Origin: Collinsella aerofaciens | Lineage (GTDB): Bacteria > Actinomycetota > Coriobacteriia > Coriobacteriales > Coriobacteriaceae | NCBI RefSeq assembly: GCF_015555045.1 | Contig: NZ_JADNJQ010000005.1 | Coordinates: 1-64,000, forward strand | DNA length: 64,000 bases | Reading direction: 5' to 3' | Part shown: positions 53,606 through 62,956 of the stretch, piece by piece | How positions within the stretch are numbered: position 1 is the first letter of the stretch | How the letters are laid out: each line of letters begins with the position of its first letter | Position numbers and translations under genes: made by a program | The notes under the pieces: model-generated | Seen by the model: only the letters and a program-made list of their open reading frames with translations | The model's database searches: none | Told to the model about the DNA's origin: nothing

Positions 53606-54537
53606 TGGCTGAGGGGACCTTCGAGCTGCATCCAGGTGACGCGTTGTATCCCGAGACCGTTTTGGAGCTTTCTGATGTACCTCAGACGCTCTATGTGCGC
53701 GGCAACCCCGAGGCGCTTTCGACGCCCGCGCTCTCCATCATCGGTGCGCGAAAGGCCTCGCCGTATGGTCTTGCCGTGGCAGAGCTTGCGGCGAAGGTGG
53801 CGGTTGAGGCGGGAGTGACGGTAGTTTCGGGCGGTGCGGTCGGTTGTGACCAGGCCTCGGGTTGGGCTGCGGTCAACGCCGGCGGCAAACACGTTGTGGT
53901 GCTGGGGACGGGCGCCGACGTGGTCTACCCGCGTTCGAGCGCGGGGCTGATTACGCGCACGCTTGATACGAGTGGCGCGGTCGTGTCGATCTCTCCGTGG
54001 GGCATGGGTCCGCGCAAGTTCGCCTTTCCGCGCCGCAATCGCGTAATCGCGGCCCTGTCGCAAGCCCTCTTTGTATCCGAGGCGGGTATGCCTTCTGGGA
54101 CGTTTTCCACAGCCGAGGCTGCTATGGATTTGGGGCGCGAACTTCTTGCCGTGCCGGGGTCGATCCTATCGCCCGAGTCGCGTGGCACGAATTACCTCAT
54201 TGCGAACGGTGCCTGCTGCATCGTCGACGAGGAATCTATCGAGATGGCTATCTCACGCATCTACGGAACCCTGCGCTACTCGCGCCCCGATGCTCCCGGC
54301 ATTGCCGACCTGGATCCAACGCAGCAGACCGTGATGCATGCGCTCATCGCCTCTCCGCTCAAGGTCGACGACATCGCGGCGCTCGTCTCGCTCGATGCTG
54401 TCGGCGTACTCAAACTCTTGGGTTCGCTTGAACTCGAGGGTCTTATCGAGCGCATGATGGATGGAAGGTATGCGCCCTCCAAGTTTGCCCTTCACGCCCA
54501 GACACCCTTCGGTCACAATGGAAAACGTGTCAATTAG
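53602..54537 (+). CDS. dprA: DNA processing protein DprA
   Basis: A 311-residue Rossmann-fold protein that loads RecA on incoming single-stranded DNA. Marks are IIGARKASPYGLAVAE, TVVSGGAVGCDQASG (where GIDxxAH is usual), VVVLGTGADVVYP and FPRRNRVIAALS. The N-terminal SAM domain of many DprA proteins is missing or very short. The C-terminus has a small winged-helix-like domain. SD AAGGAGGG serves ATG 53602 or 53605. It overlaps the comM-like gene. Confidence 0.93.
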   Translation: MMAEGTFELHPGDALYPETVLELSDVPQTLYVRGNPEALSTPALSIIGARKASPYGLAVAELAAKVAVEAGVTVVSGGAVGCDQASGWAAVNAGGKHVVVLGTGADVVYPRSSAGLITRTLDTSGAVVSISPWGMGPRKFAFPRRNRVIAALSQALFVSEAGMPSGTFSTAEAAMDLGRELLAVPGSILSPESRGTNYLIANGACCIVDEESIEMAISRIYGTLRYSRPDAPGIADLDPTQQTVMHALIASPLKVDDIAALVSLDAVGVLKLLGSLELEGLIERMMDGRYAPSKFALHAQTPFGHNGKRVN

Positions 54538-54551
54538 AAAGGTGTTTGCAG

Positions 54552-55889
54552 ATGCAGTTCGATCAGGTGACAGTTATCGGTGGCGGTCTGGCGGGTTCGG
54601 AGTGCGCGATCCAGCTGGCAGATCGCGGTTTTGCCGTAAAGCTGTGCGAGATGCGCCCCCAGGTGAGCTCCCCGGCTCACCATACCGATCACCTGGCAGA
54701 GCTCGTCTGCTCGAATTCGTTTAAGTCGACCCGTCCGGATTCCGCGGCTGGTTTGCTGAAGGCCGAGCTTGAGCGCATGGGTTCAGTCCTGCTCGATTGC
54801 GCCCATCGCGCGGCTGTTCCCGCCGGTGGCGCCTTGGCGGTCGACCGCGTCAAGTTTTCCGAGCTTGTCGAGGCCGAGGTTGCCGCTCGTCCCAATATCG
54901 AGGTCGTGCACGGTGAGGTCACACAGATTCCCGAGGGTCACGTGGTCATTGCCGCGGGCCCGCTGTGTTCACCGGCGCTGAGCGAAGAGGTTATGAAGCT
55001 CGTCGGTGGCGATGCCCTGGCATTCTTTGATGCGGCGGCGCCGATCGTCGATGCCTCCACGCTCGATATGGACGTGCTGTTCTCGCAGTCGCGCTACGAG
55101 GAGCAGGGGAGCGGCGACTATCTCAACGCTTCGCTCAACAAGGAGGAGTACGAGGCCTTTATCGAGGCGCTTACCACGGCCGACCGCGTGGTGCTCAAAG
55201 ACTTTGAGGGCGGCGATCTGTTCCAAGCCTGCCAGCCTGCCGAGGAAGTTGCGCGCACCGGCAAGGACGCCATTCGCTTTGGCGCCATGAAGCCCGTCGG
55301 CCTCACCGACCCGCGTACCGGACGTCGCCCTTGGGCGGCGATTCAGCTGCGTGCCGAGAACAAGGAGAAGACCGCCTATAACCTGGTGGGCTTCCAGACC
55401 AACTTGACCTTTGGCGAGCAGAAGCGCGTCTTCCATATGGTGCCGGGCCTGGAGAACGCTGAGTTCTTCCGCTACGGTGTCATGCACCGCAATACCTTTG
55501 TCGACGCCCCTCACGTGCTCGATAGCACCTTTGCCGTGCCCGGTACCGGCGTGCGCCTGGCCGGTCAGATCACCGGCACCGAGGGGTACATGGAAGCCGT
55601 GGCGACAGGTCTGCTCGCGGCGCTCAACACCTATGCCGAGGCTATCGGTGCCGCGGGCGTCGAGTTGCCGCGTGTGGGCGCCCTGGGTGCGCTCGTGGGC
55701 TATGCGACCGATCCTGCCACCGTGGGCTATCAACCCATGCATGTCAACTTTGGACTGGTGCCGCCGCTCGAGGACGGTAAGCGCCGCAGCAAGCGCGACC
55801 GCTACCAGGCCTATGCGGACCGTGCACTCGAGGCCCTTGATGCCTATCTGGCCACTCGCCCCGATCTGTTTGGAGGCGACCGGTCATAG
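54552..55889 (+). CDS. trmFO: Methylenetetrahydrofolate--tRNA-(uracil-5-)-methyltransferase
   Basis: A 445-residue flavoprotein that makes m5U54 in the T-loop of tRNA with methylenetetrahydrofolate. The FAD motif VIGGGLAGSECAIQLA is at about 8-23, and HHTDHLAELVCSNSFKS follows, typical of the family. The ATG at 54552 is preferred over TTG 54546 because of spacing from AAAGGTG. Its TAG stop overlaps the apparent ATA start of the next gene. Confidence 0.95.
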   Translation: MQFDQVTVIGGGLAGSECAIQLADRGFAVKLCEMRPQVSSPAHHTDHLAELVCSNSFKSTRPDSAAGLLKAELERMGSVLLDCAHRAAVPAGGALAVDRVKFSELVEAEVAARPNIEVVHGEVTQIPEGHVVIAAGPLCSPALSEEVMKLVGGDALAFFDAAAPIVDASTLDMDVLFSQSRYEEQGSGDYLNASLNKEEYEAFIEALTTADRVVLKDFEGGDLFQACQPAEEVARTGKDAIRFGAMKPVGLTDPRTGRRPWAAIQLRAENKEKTAYNLVGFQTNLTFGEQKRVFHMVPGLENAEFFRYGVMHRNTFVDAPHVLDSTFAVPGTGVRLAGQITGTEGYMEAVATGLLAALNTYAEAIGAAGVELPRVGALGALVGYATDPATVGYQPMHVNFGLVPPLEDGKRRSKRDRYQAYADRALEALDAYLATRPDLFGGDRS

Positions 55890-56806
55890 TTTTTGACCTG
55901 TACGACACCGTCGACTCGTTTATCGCCTACATCGCACGTGTCGAGGGTCTTTCTCCCAACACGGTGACGGCCTATGGCTCGCGGTTGGAGCGCTTTGCTG
56001 CCTGGTGCGAGCGCGAGGACGTCGACGCTCGCGCCGCCGACGTGCGGACCGTTCGCTCCTATTTGGCCGAGCTGTCGCGTGGCCAGGTGGCGGCTCGGAC
56101 CCTTGCGGCACACCTGTCTGCCATTCGCTCACTCTATCGGTGGATGGCTGCCGAGGGAATCGTTGAGGGCGATGCGGTCTCGGCGATTTCCTCGCCCAAG
56201 CTCCCGCGCGATTTGCCCGGTGTGCTGACGTCCCAACAGGTGGAGGCGCTCCTCAAAGCCCCCGATACCTCAACACCCTCGGGACTGCGCGATGCGGCGA
56301 TGCTCGAGTTGCTCTATGCCTCGGGTGCTCGTATCTCTGAGCTCGCAGCACTCAATGTGGAGTCCATCGCTTGGTCCGAGCGCACGCTGCGCCTGTGGGG
56401 CAAGGGAAGCAAGGAGCGCATCGTTCCTCTGTATCGTCGTGCGCTCGATGTGACGCGTCTCTATATTGAAGAGGGGAGGCCGGAGTTGCTCGCTCGGGCA
56501 AAGCGCCGCGACCTCGCTACTGGGCCGCATCCGCTGCTTATATCGGCGCGCGGCAATCGCATGAGCGCCGCGATGCTCCGGCGGAGGTTCCATACGCTGG
56601 CGACGCTCGCCGGCATTCCGGCCGACATCGCCCCGCATGCGATGCGCCATACCTTTGCGACCGACTTGCTCGAGGGCGGTGCGGACCTGCGCTCGGTTCA
56701 AGAGCTGCTAGGTCATGCGAGCCTGTCCACGACGCAGATCTACACGCATCTCACACCCGATCGGCTTAAGCGGGCTGTGGCTCAAGCCCATCCCCGCGGC
56801 GAATAG
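55886..56806 (+). CDS. xerC: Tyrosine recombinase XerC/XerD with apparent ATA start
   Basis: A tyrosine recombinase of about 306 residues that resolves chromosome dimers at dif. The SAM-like N-domain has DSFIAYIARVEGLSPNTV; the catalytic residues are R (ASGARISEL), K (GKGSKERIV), H-R (HAMRHTF), H (LLGHASLS) and Y (QIYTHL). The first ATG/GTG/TTG in frame is GTG 55964, which would cut the conserved first helix. The frame is open back to 55841. GGAGG at 55872-55876 lies 9 bases before ATA 55886, which overlaps the trmFO stop as ATAG. XerC versus XerD cannot be told with confidence. Confidence 0.85.
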   Translation: MVFDLYDTVDSFIAYIARVEGLSPNTVTAYGSRLERFAAWCEREDVDARAADVRTVRSYLAELSRGQVAARTLAAHLSAIRSLYRWMAAEGIVEGDAVSAISSPKLPRDLPGVLTSQQVEALLKAPDTSTPSGLRDAAMLELLYASGARISELAALNVESIAWSERTLRLWGKGSKERIVPLYRRALDVTRLYIEEGRPELLARAKRRDLATGPHPLLISARGNRMSAAMLRRRFHTLATLAGIPADIAPHAMRHTFATDLLEGGADLRSVQELLGHASLSTTQIYTHLTPDRLKRAVAQAHPRGE

Positions 56807-56855
56807 TGGCTGGCACGTCCCGCGCCGCACTCAGGTGTGTGGTTTTGATTGCGGG

Positions 56856-56884
56856 TTGGCAGGAAGAGGCATTCCTGCTATCAT
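56856..56884 (+). promoter_or_regulatory. Promoter of rpsB-tsf
   Basis: TTGGCA (56856-56861), a 17-base spacer and an extended -10, TGC-TATCAT (56876-56884). Confidence 0.78.
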
Positions 56885-57025
56885 TCATCGGGTTGCTTCA
56901 CGGCAACATGTTTTTATCACGCACGCGCGGCTACTTCATACCGTGGTGCCCGGGCTTTGGTAGCACATGTCCGGGTTGGTTTTGGAGGATGACCCCGCGC
57001 GGAGGCAAACCACAGGAGGTTTAAC
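56885..57025 (+). promoter_or_regulatory. Structured rpsB leader
   Basis: About 135 bases of leader with a GTTGC/GCAAC hairpin near 56892-56907 and a long-range pairing of GCGCGG (56925-56930) with CCGCGC (56995-57000). Autogenous rpsB leaders are known in several phyla; this one is a candidate only. Confidence 0.4.
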
Positions 57026-57754
57026 ATGGCTACCAAGATTAATATCCGCACCCTGCTCGAGGCCGGCTGCCACTTCGGTCACCAGACCCGTCGCTGGAAC
57101 CCCAAGATGAAGCCGTTCATCTTCGGTGAGCGCAACGGCATCTACATCCTCGACCTCAAGCAGACCATTCTCGACGCCGACCAGGCCTACACCTTCGTCA
57201 AGAACGTCGCCAAGGGTGGCAACGTGCTGTTCGTCGGCACCAAGAAGCAGGCTCAGGAGGCCGTCAAGAACGCTGCTGAGCGCGCCAACATGCCCTACAT
57301 CAACCAGCGTTGGCTCGGCGGTATGCTGACCAACTTCGTCACCATCCGCTCCCGCATCAACCGCATGGAGGAGCTCGAGGCCATGGTCGAGGACGGCCGC
57401 ATGGCTGTTCTGCCCAAGAAGGAGCAGGCTGTTCTCGGCAAGGAGCTCACCAAGCTCCAGACCAACCTCGGTGGCGCTCGCGACATGAAGGGTCTGCCCC
57501 AGGCTCTCTTCGTCATCGACACCAAGCGCGAGGAGAACGCCATCAAGGAGGCTCAGCGCCTGAACATCCCCGTCGTCGCTCTGATCGACACCAACTCCGA
57601 TCCCGACGAGGTCGAGTACGGCATCCCCTGCAACGATGACGCTATCTCCGCTGTCACCCTTATGTGCGAGCTCATGGCTGACGCCTGCCTCGCTGGCTCC
57701 GGCAAGGAGCAGGTCTCCGAGGCCGAGATGGCCGCTGAGCCCAAGGCCGAGTAA
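57026..57754 (+). CDS. rpsB: 30S ribosomal protein S2
   Basis: A 242-residue S2 that begins with [20 protein letters not shown] and contains [17 protein letters not shown] and [12 protein letters not shown], all family marks. SD AGGAGG precedes the ATG. It has its own promoter and a leader of about 135 bases, and is followed by tsf, the universal order. Confidence 0.98.
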   Translation: MATKINIRTLLEAGCHFGHQTRRWNPKMKPFIFGERNGIYILDLKQTILDADQAYTFVKNVAKGGNVLFVGTKKQAQEAVKNAAERANMPYINQRWLGGMLTNFVTIRSRINRMEELEAMVEDGRMAVLPKKEQAVLGKELTKLQTNLGGARDMKGLPQALFVIDTKREENAIKEAQRLNIPVVALIDTNSDPDEVEYGIPCNDDAISAVTLMCELMADACLAGSGKEQVSEAEMAAEPKAE

Positions 57755-57799
57755 ATCAGTCTTAGTTAATTCTTTTTCATCTCTTTGAAAGGAACCACA

Positions 57800-58669
57800 A
57801 TGGCCCAGATTACCGCCGCTATGGTCAAGCAGCTCCGCGAGATGACCGACTCCCCGATGATGGAGTGCAAGAAGGCTCTCGTCGAGGCTGACGGCGACAT
57901 GGACGCCGCTGTCGACGTTCTGCGTAAGAACGGCCTTGCCAAGGCTGCCAAGAAGGCTGGCCGTGAGACCAACGAGGGCGCTGTCGCCGCGTTCGTCTCC
58001 GAGGATGGCAAGACCGGCGCTCTGCTCGAGCTCTCCTGCGAGACCGACTTCGTTGGCTCCAACGCCAAGTTCACCGGCTTTGCTTCCAAGGTCGCTGAGG
58101 TTGTCGCTACCACCGAGCCTGCTGACGTCGACGCTCTGCTCGAGAAGCCGATGGGCGAGGAGACCGTTTCCTCCGAGCTCACCGAGATGATTCACATCAT
58201 GGGCGAGAACATGAAGATCTCCCGCTTCGCTGCCCGCAAGGCCGAGAACGGCGCGCTCGCTTCTTACATCCACATGGGTGGTAAGATCGGCGTCCTCGTC
58301 GAGTTCGCTTTCGAGAAGGCCGAGACCGCTCAGGCTGAGTCCTTCAAGACCTTCGCTCACGACGTTGCCCTTCAGGTTGCCGCCGTCGCCCCGATCTGCG
58401 CTACCCGCGATCAGGTTCCGGCCGAGACCGTCGAGCACGAGAAGCAGATCTACATGGCCCAGGCTGCCGAGTCCGGCAAGCCCGAGGCTATCCAGGAGAA
58501 GATGGCTGTCGGCCGTCTGGAGAAGTTCTACAAGCAGTCCGTGCTCACCGAGCAGGAGTTCATCAAGGACAGCTCCCTCACCATCAAGAAGTACGCTGAG
58601 CAGGTCTCCAAGGAGCTCGGCGACACCATTACCGTCGTTGCCTTTGACCGTCTGGTCCGTGGCGAGTAA
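57800..58669 (+). CDS. tsf: Elongation factor Ts
   Basis: A 289-residue nucleotide-exchange factor for EF-Tu. It starts with a UBA-like domain (AAMVKQLREMTDSPMMECKK), then the conserved SCETDFVGSN and the core dimer-like subdomains. The ATG at 57800 follows AAAGGAA. It lies 45 bases after rpsB and is followed by a strong terminator. Confidence 0.98.
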   Translation: MAQITAAMVKQLREMTDSPMMECKKALVEADGDMDAAVDVLRKNGLAKAAKKAGRETNEGAVAAFVSEDGKTGALLELSCETDFVGSNAKFTGFASKVAEVVATTEPADVDALLEKPMGEETVSSELTEMIHIMGENMKISRFAARKAENGALASYIHMGGKIGVLVEFAFEKAETAQAESFKTFAHDVALQVAAVAPICATRDQVPAETVEHEKQIYMAQAAESGKPEAIQEKMAVGRLEKFYKQSVLTEQEFIKDSSLTIKKYAEQVSKELGDTITVVAFDRLVRGE

Positions 58670-58692
58670 ATAAGCTCTTGTAGCTGGTAATG

Positions 58693-58727
58693 AGCAGGCT
58701 GTGGGTTTTACTCACAGCCTGCTTTTT
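58693..58727 (+). terminator. Terminator after tsf
   Basis: A perfect 11-base stem AGCAGGCTGTG (58693-58703) with CACAGCCTGCT (58713-58723), then TTTT. The next gene, pyrH, then needs its own promoter (TATCAT at 58752-58757 is a possible -10). Confidence 0.93.
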
Positions 58728-58786
58728 CATGGCTCTTATCAGAGCCTTTGATATCATATTGAGAGTCTAATTAAAGGAGGATCGCT

Positions 58787-59509
58787 TTGTCCGACATCCG
58801 ATATAAACGCGTGCTTCTTAAGCTTTCTGGCGAAGCACTGATGGGCGACGGCCAATATGGCATCGACCCCAAGGTTACCGACCATCTTGCCAAGCAGGTC
58901 AAGGAGCTGCTCGCCGTTGGCCATGAGGTCGGCGTCGTTGTCGGCGGCGGTAATATTTTCCGCGGCATGGCCGGCGCTGCCGGTGGCATGGAGCGTGCTC
59001 AGGCCGACTACATGGGCATGCTGGCAACCGTTATGAACGCGCTCGCCCTGCAGGATGCCTTCGAGCACAACGATGTTCCCTGCCGCGTTATGAGCGCTAT
59101 CCAGATGAACGAGATCTGCGAGCCCTATATTCGCCGTCGCGCCATCAACCACCTTTCCAAGGGCAACGTTGTTATTTTTGCCGCCGGTTCGGGCAATCCG
59201 TACTTTACGACCGACACCGCCGCGGCTCTTCGTGCGTGCGAGATCGGCGCCGAGATTCTGATTAAAGCCACCAAGGTTGACGGCATCTACGACAAGGATC
59301 CCGTCAAGTGCGCCGATGCCGTCCGTTTTGACAAGATTACCTATCACGAGGTTCTCGTCCGCGGTCTGCAGGTTATGGATTCCACGGCTACGGCACTGTG
59401 CCAGGATAACCGTATGCCGATTTTGGTCCTCAACATCGATGGCGAGGACACCGTCAAGCGCGCGCTTTCGGGTGAGCCCGTCGGCACGCTCGTCTATCAG
59501 GAGGATTAA
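58787..59509 (+). CDS. pyrH: Uridylate kinase
   Basis: A 240-residue UMP kinase of the amino-acid-kinase fold: [30 protein letters not shown] and the late [12 protein letters not shown]. It makes UDP. The start is TTG at 58787 with AAAGGAGG 6 bases upstream. It heads the pyrH-frr-uppS-cdsA-dxr-rseP operon. Confidence 0.97.
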   Translation: MSDIRYKRVLLKLSGEALMGDGQYGIDPKVTDHLAKQVKELLAVGHEVGVVVGGGNIFRGMAGAAGGMERAQADYMGMLATVMNALALQDAFEHNDVPCRVMSAIQMNEICEPYIRRRAINHLSKGNVVIFAAGSGNPYFTTDTAAALRACEIGAEILIKATKVDGIYDKDPVKCADAVRFDKITYHEVLVRGLQVMDSTATALCQDNRMPILVLNIDGEDTVKRALSGEPVGTLVYQED

Positions 59510-59511
59510 GC

Positions 59512-60048
59512 ATGGCAGAGAACATCACCGCCCACATGGACAAGTCGCTCGAGTCCCTCAAGCACAGCTTCTCCAAGGTTCGCACGGGTCGCGCCAACGC
59601 TAACATTCTGTCCGACATTTCGGTCGATTACTACGGTGTTCCCACGCCGGTTACCCAGGTTGCCGCCGTTAAGACTCCCGAGGCTCACATGCTGCTCATC
59701 GAGCCCTGGGACAAGGCACTCGTCAATGCAATTGTGAAGGCTATCAGCGCTTCCGATCTGGGCATTACTCCCAACTCTGACGGTACCGTCGTGCGCCTTC
59801 CGTTCCCGGCTCCCACCGAGGAGCGTCGTCGCGAGCTCGTCAAGGAGTGCCGCGAGTATGCCGAGCAGGCCAAGGTTTCCATTCGCAACATCCGTCGTGA
59901 CTTTAACAACAAGCTTGAGCGCGACGAAGAGCTCACCGAGGACGATGTCCGTCGCGAGCAGGCCAAGGTCCAGAAGCATACCGATGAGTATGTTGCCAAG
60001 GTCGAGGAGCTTCTGAAGGAAAAAGAAGCCGAGGTCATGGAGATCTAA
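59512..60048 (+). CDS. frr: Ribosome recycling factor
   Basis: A 178-residue RRF that, with EF-G, splits post-termination ribosomes. It has SFSKVRTGRANANILSDI, the VDYYGVPTPVTQVAA hinge and the long helical C-terminus. It starts 2 bases after pyrH; the pair is conserved in nearly all bacteria. Confidence 0.98.
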   Translation: MAENITAHMDKSLESLKHSFSKVRTGRANANILSDISVDYYGVPTPVTQVAAVKTPEAHMLLIEPWDKALVNAIVKAISASDLGITPNSDGTVVRLPFPAPTEERRRELVKECREYAEQAKVSIRNIRRDFNNKLERDEELTEDDVRREQAKVQKHTDEYVAKVEELLKEKEAEVMEI

Positions 60049-60049
60049 G

Positions 60050-60844
60050 GTGCAATACGACGAGAACAAACTGGTCGAGTACTTTGCCGACGCCCCTGCG
60101 GGCGTCGGTTTTTCCGACCTTGACCTCAATAAGATTCCGCATCATATTTCGTGCATCATGGACGGTAACGGTCGTTGGGCCACGGCGCGCGGTCTTGCCC
60201 GCACCGAGGGCCACAAGGCAGGTATCGTCTCCCTGCGCGAGATTATTACCGCATGCGTGCGCTTGGGCGTCGACGTCCTTTCGGCCTATGCGTTTTCCAC
60301 CGAAAACTGGAATCGTCCGCAGCACGAGGTCAACGTTTTGATGCATTTGTTTGCCAAGACGTTTATCGATGAGCTGCCGCTGCTTAAGCGCGAAAACGTG
60401 CGCGTTGTCTTTTTGGGCGATATTTCCGCACTGCCCAAGAAGACCCGCGATGTCTTTGAGCGAGGTCTTGCCGAGTGTGCCGACCACACCGGCATGACGC
60501 TGGCGCTTGCCGTCAACTATGGCGCCCGTGCCGAGATCACCCGTGCTGTCCGTCAGATCGCGCTCGATGCCGCCGCTGGAAAGATCGATCCCGTCGCTAT
60601 CGACGATGATATGGTTGCTACGCATCTGTACACCGCCGGATTGCCCGATCCGGAGCTTGTGATTCGCACCTCCGGCGAGCTTCGTCTTTCGAACTATCTG
60701 CTGTGGCAGGTTGCCTATTCTGAGTTTTATGTCACCAATACCTATTGGCCCGACTTTGATCGTTGGGGTCTTGTCAACGCCATTTTGGCCTATCAGGGCC
60801 GCGACCGTAGGTTTGGTGGACTGAGCAAGACCGAGGAGGCTTAA
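60050..60844 (+). CDS. uppS: Isoprenyl (undecaprenyl) diphosphate synthase
   Basis: A 264-residue cis-prenyltransferase making the C55 lipid carrier for the cell wall. The catalytic Asp is in CIMDGNGRWA; SAYAFSTENWNRP and RTSGELRLSNYLLWQ are later family marks. GTG 60050 starts one base after the frr stop, with GGAG upstream. Its product would feed the RodA/PBP2 and polysaccharide systems in this window. Confidence 0.96.
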   Translation: MQYDENKLVEYFADAPAGVGFSDLDLNKIPHHISCIMDGNGRWATARGLARTEGHKAGIVSLREIITACVRLGVDVLSAYAFSTENWNRPQHEVNVLMHLFAKTFIDELPLLKRENVRVVFLGDISALPKKTRDVFERGLAECADHTGMTLALAVNYGARAEITRAVRQIALDAAAGKIDPVAIDDDMVATHLYTAGLPDPELVIRTSGELRLSNYLLWQVAYSEFYVTNTYWPDFDRWGLVNAILAYQGRDRRFGGLSKTEEA

Positions 60845-60846
60845 TC

Positions 60847-61746
60847 GTGTCCGATCGTCCCAAGGCATCTGCTCCCAAGACGCCTGCGCGCAAAGCTACC
60901 ACTGTGGGAGCGCCTGCAGCGAAGAGCGGCAGCGGTTCGTGGCTGGCGGGCTTTATTACCCGTGCCGCCGCCGGTATCGTCTACGCCGTTGTCTTTATCC
61001 TGTGCCTGGTTTTGGGTATCGTGCCCACGGCCATCTTCGTCTCTGTCATGAGTGGCCTGTGCTGCTATGAGTTTTTCCGCATGACGAGGCTCGATGGCAA
61101 GGTGGCAAATGAGCGCCTGGGTATCGCTGCCGCCGTGCTCTTTCCGCTCTCGGCGCTGGGCGACTCGCTGCTGTTGAACGCCCTGCTTTTTGCCCTGATG
61201 CTTGCGGTGGGCATTTGGTACGTCTGGTCTTCGCGTACCCGCATATCCGATGTAGCTGTGACGCTCATGGGCCCCATTTACACCGGTTTTATGCTGTCGG
61301 CCATCGTGCTACTGCGCGATGCCGTGCCCGGTTTTGCCGGCGCCCTACTTTCGGTGGGTGTTTGCGCGTCTCTCTGGGTCTCCGATTCGTTTGCCTACAT
61401 TGTGGGCAGCCGTATCGGCAAGCACAAGATGGTTCCCAAGATCTCTCCCAAAAAGAGCTGGGAGGGTTTTGTCGGCGGCATCCTGGGCTCGGTTTTGATT
61501 TGGCTCATTCTGTGGGTGACGCACTTCTACAAGCTCAGCCTGCCCTATGCGCTGCTGTGCGGCGTGGTCGTGTCCATTTTGGGCGTTATCGGCGACCTTA
61601 TCGAGTCGCGCATCAAGCGTGGCGTGGGCGTCAAGGATTCCGGCAACCTTATCCCGGGCCATGGCGGCATGCTCGACCGTAGCGACTCGCTTATCTTTGG
61701 CTGCATTACCGCGCAGCTGCTTTTGATGATCGGAGGCGTGCTGTAA
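60847..61746 (+). CDS. cdsA: Phosphatidate cytidylyltransferase
   Basis: A 299-residue membrane enzyme making CDP-diacylglycerol. About seven membrane helices follow a basic N-terminal segment of about 35 residues. The signature near the end is GDLIESRIKRGVGVKDSGN followed by PGHGGMLDRSDS, which holds the metal and substrate residues. GTG 60847 has GAGGAGG upstream, and the stop overlaps the dxr ATG by one base (TAATG). Confidence 0.95.
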   Translation: MSDRPKASAPKTPARKATTVGAPAAKSGSGSWLAGFITRAAAGIVYAVVFILCLVLGIVPTAIFVSVMSGLCCYEFFRMTRLDGKVANERLGIAAAVLFPLSALGDSLLLNALLFALMLAVGIWYVWSSRTRISDVAVTLMGPIYTGFMLSAIVLLRDAVPGFAGALLSVGVCASLWVSDSFAYIVGSRIGKHKMVPKISPKKSWEGFVGGILGSVLIWLILWVTHFYKLSLPYALLCGVVVSILGVIGDLIESRIKRGVGVKDSGNLIPGHGGMLDRSDSLIFGCITAQLLLMIGGVL

Positions 61747-62933
61747 TGTCATTCCAGACGACGTATGGTCCCGATGGACGCCTTCGCGTTGCCATCCTGG
61801 GTTGTACGGGCTCTATCGGCACACAGGCACTCGATGTATGCCGTCAGCATGCCGATCGACTGCAGGTGACAGCGCTGTCCGTTAACTCCAGCACTTCGGA
61901 GCTCGTTGCCGCCACTCGCGAGTTCTCGGTTCCGGCCGTTGCCGTGGCCGACACCACCCACGGTGCGGACGCTGTACTGCAGGAGCTGCCCGAGGGCACC
62001 GAGCTCGGTGTTGGCGCGCAGGCGGTTTGTGAGCTCGCACGTCGCGATGACGTCGACTGTGTCCTTGTCGCCATTGTGGGCGCTGCCGGGCTCGAAGCGA
62101 GCCATGCGGCCCTCACCTCGAATAAGCGTCTTGCCCTCGCCAATAAGGAGTCGCTCGTCGTTGGCGGTGACCTGCTGATGCCGTTGGCGCAGCCGGGTCA
62201 GCTCATTCCGGTCGACTCCGAGCACTCCGCCATCTACCAGTGCTATCTGGGTGAGAATCCGCGCGAGGCTCACTGCATTTGGCTCACTTGCTCGGGTGGT
62301 CCGTTCTTTGGCCGTACCCGCGACGAGCTCAATCGCGTGACACGTGCCGATGCACTGGCACATCCCACGTGGGCCATGGGGGCCAAGATCACCATTGACT
62401 CCGCTACTCTTATGAACAAGGGCCTGGAGCGTATCGAGGCGATGCATCTGTTCGGTTGCGACCTCGACTTTATCAACGTGGTCGTGCAGCGTCAGTCCAA
62501 GATTCACTCTATGGTCGAGTTTGCCGACGGCTCCGTGATGGCGCATCTCGGTGCGTCCGACATGCGCATTCCCATCCAGTTTGCCTTTTCGTATCCCGAG
62601 CGCTGGGATACTCCGGCGCCGCGAATCGATTTTCGTGATTTGGGGCAGCTTACCTTCGACGCTGCCGATATGGACACGTTCCGCTGCCTGGCGCTGGCCG
62701 AGCGTGCCGGCAAGACGGGCGGCACCATGCCGTGCGTGCTGAATGCCGCCAACGAAGTTGCCGTCGATGCCTTCCTGCACGATGCCTGTACCTTTACCGA
62801 TATCGATCGCATCGTTGAGTCCTGCATGGATGTACACGATGTGCAGACGGTTGCATCCTTTGAGCAGCTTCGCGATATCGATACGTGGGCTCGTGCCAAG
62901 GCCGCCGAGGTGCTTGCTGCAACCCGCTCTTAA
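61746..62933 (+). CDS. dxr: 1-deoxy-D-xylulose 5-phosphate reductoisomerase
   Basis: A 395-residue enzyme of the MEP isoprenoid pathway. The NADPH motif GCTGSIGTQALDV is at about 19-31, and NKESLVVGG and PVDSEHSAIYQC hold the metal and substrate residues. It provides isoprenoid precursors that lead to the UppS product. It overlaps cdsA by one base. Confidence 0.97.
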   Translation: MSFQTTYGPDGRLRVAILGCTGSIGTQALDVCRQHADRLQVTALSVNSSTSELVAATREFSVPAVAVADTTHGADAVLQELPEGTELGVGAQAVCELARRDDVDCVLVAIVGAAGLEASHAALTSNKRLALANKESLVVGGDLLMPLAQPGQLIPVDSEHSAIYQCYLGENPREAHCIWLTCSGGPFFGRTRDELNRVTRADALAHPTWAMGAKITIDSATLMNKGLERIEAMHLFGCDLDFINVVVQRQSKIHSMVEFADGSVMAHLGASDMRIPIQFAFSYPERWDTPAPRIDFRDLGQLTFDAADMDTFRCLALAERAGKTGGTMPCVLNAANEVAVDAFLHDACTFTDIDRIVESCMDVHDVQTVASFEQLRDIDTWARAKAAEVLAATRS

Positions 62934-62956
62934 TCGTAAGGATTGCTTTTCGTTTT

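Noticed and set aside
55886-56806. The tyrosine recombinase as an integrase of a mobile element
   Set aside because: Its size, motifs and tight coupling to trmFO, with dprA and rpsB around it, match a housekeeping XerC/D gene. No element borders are seen.
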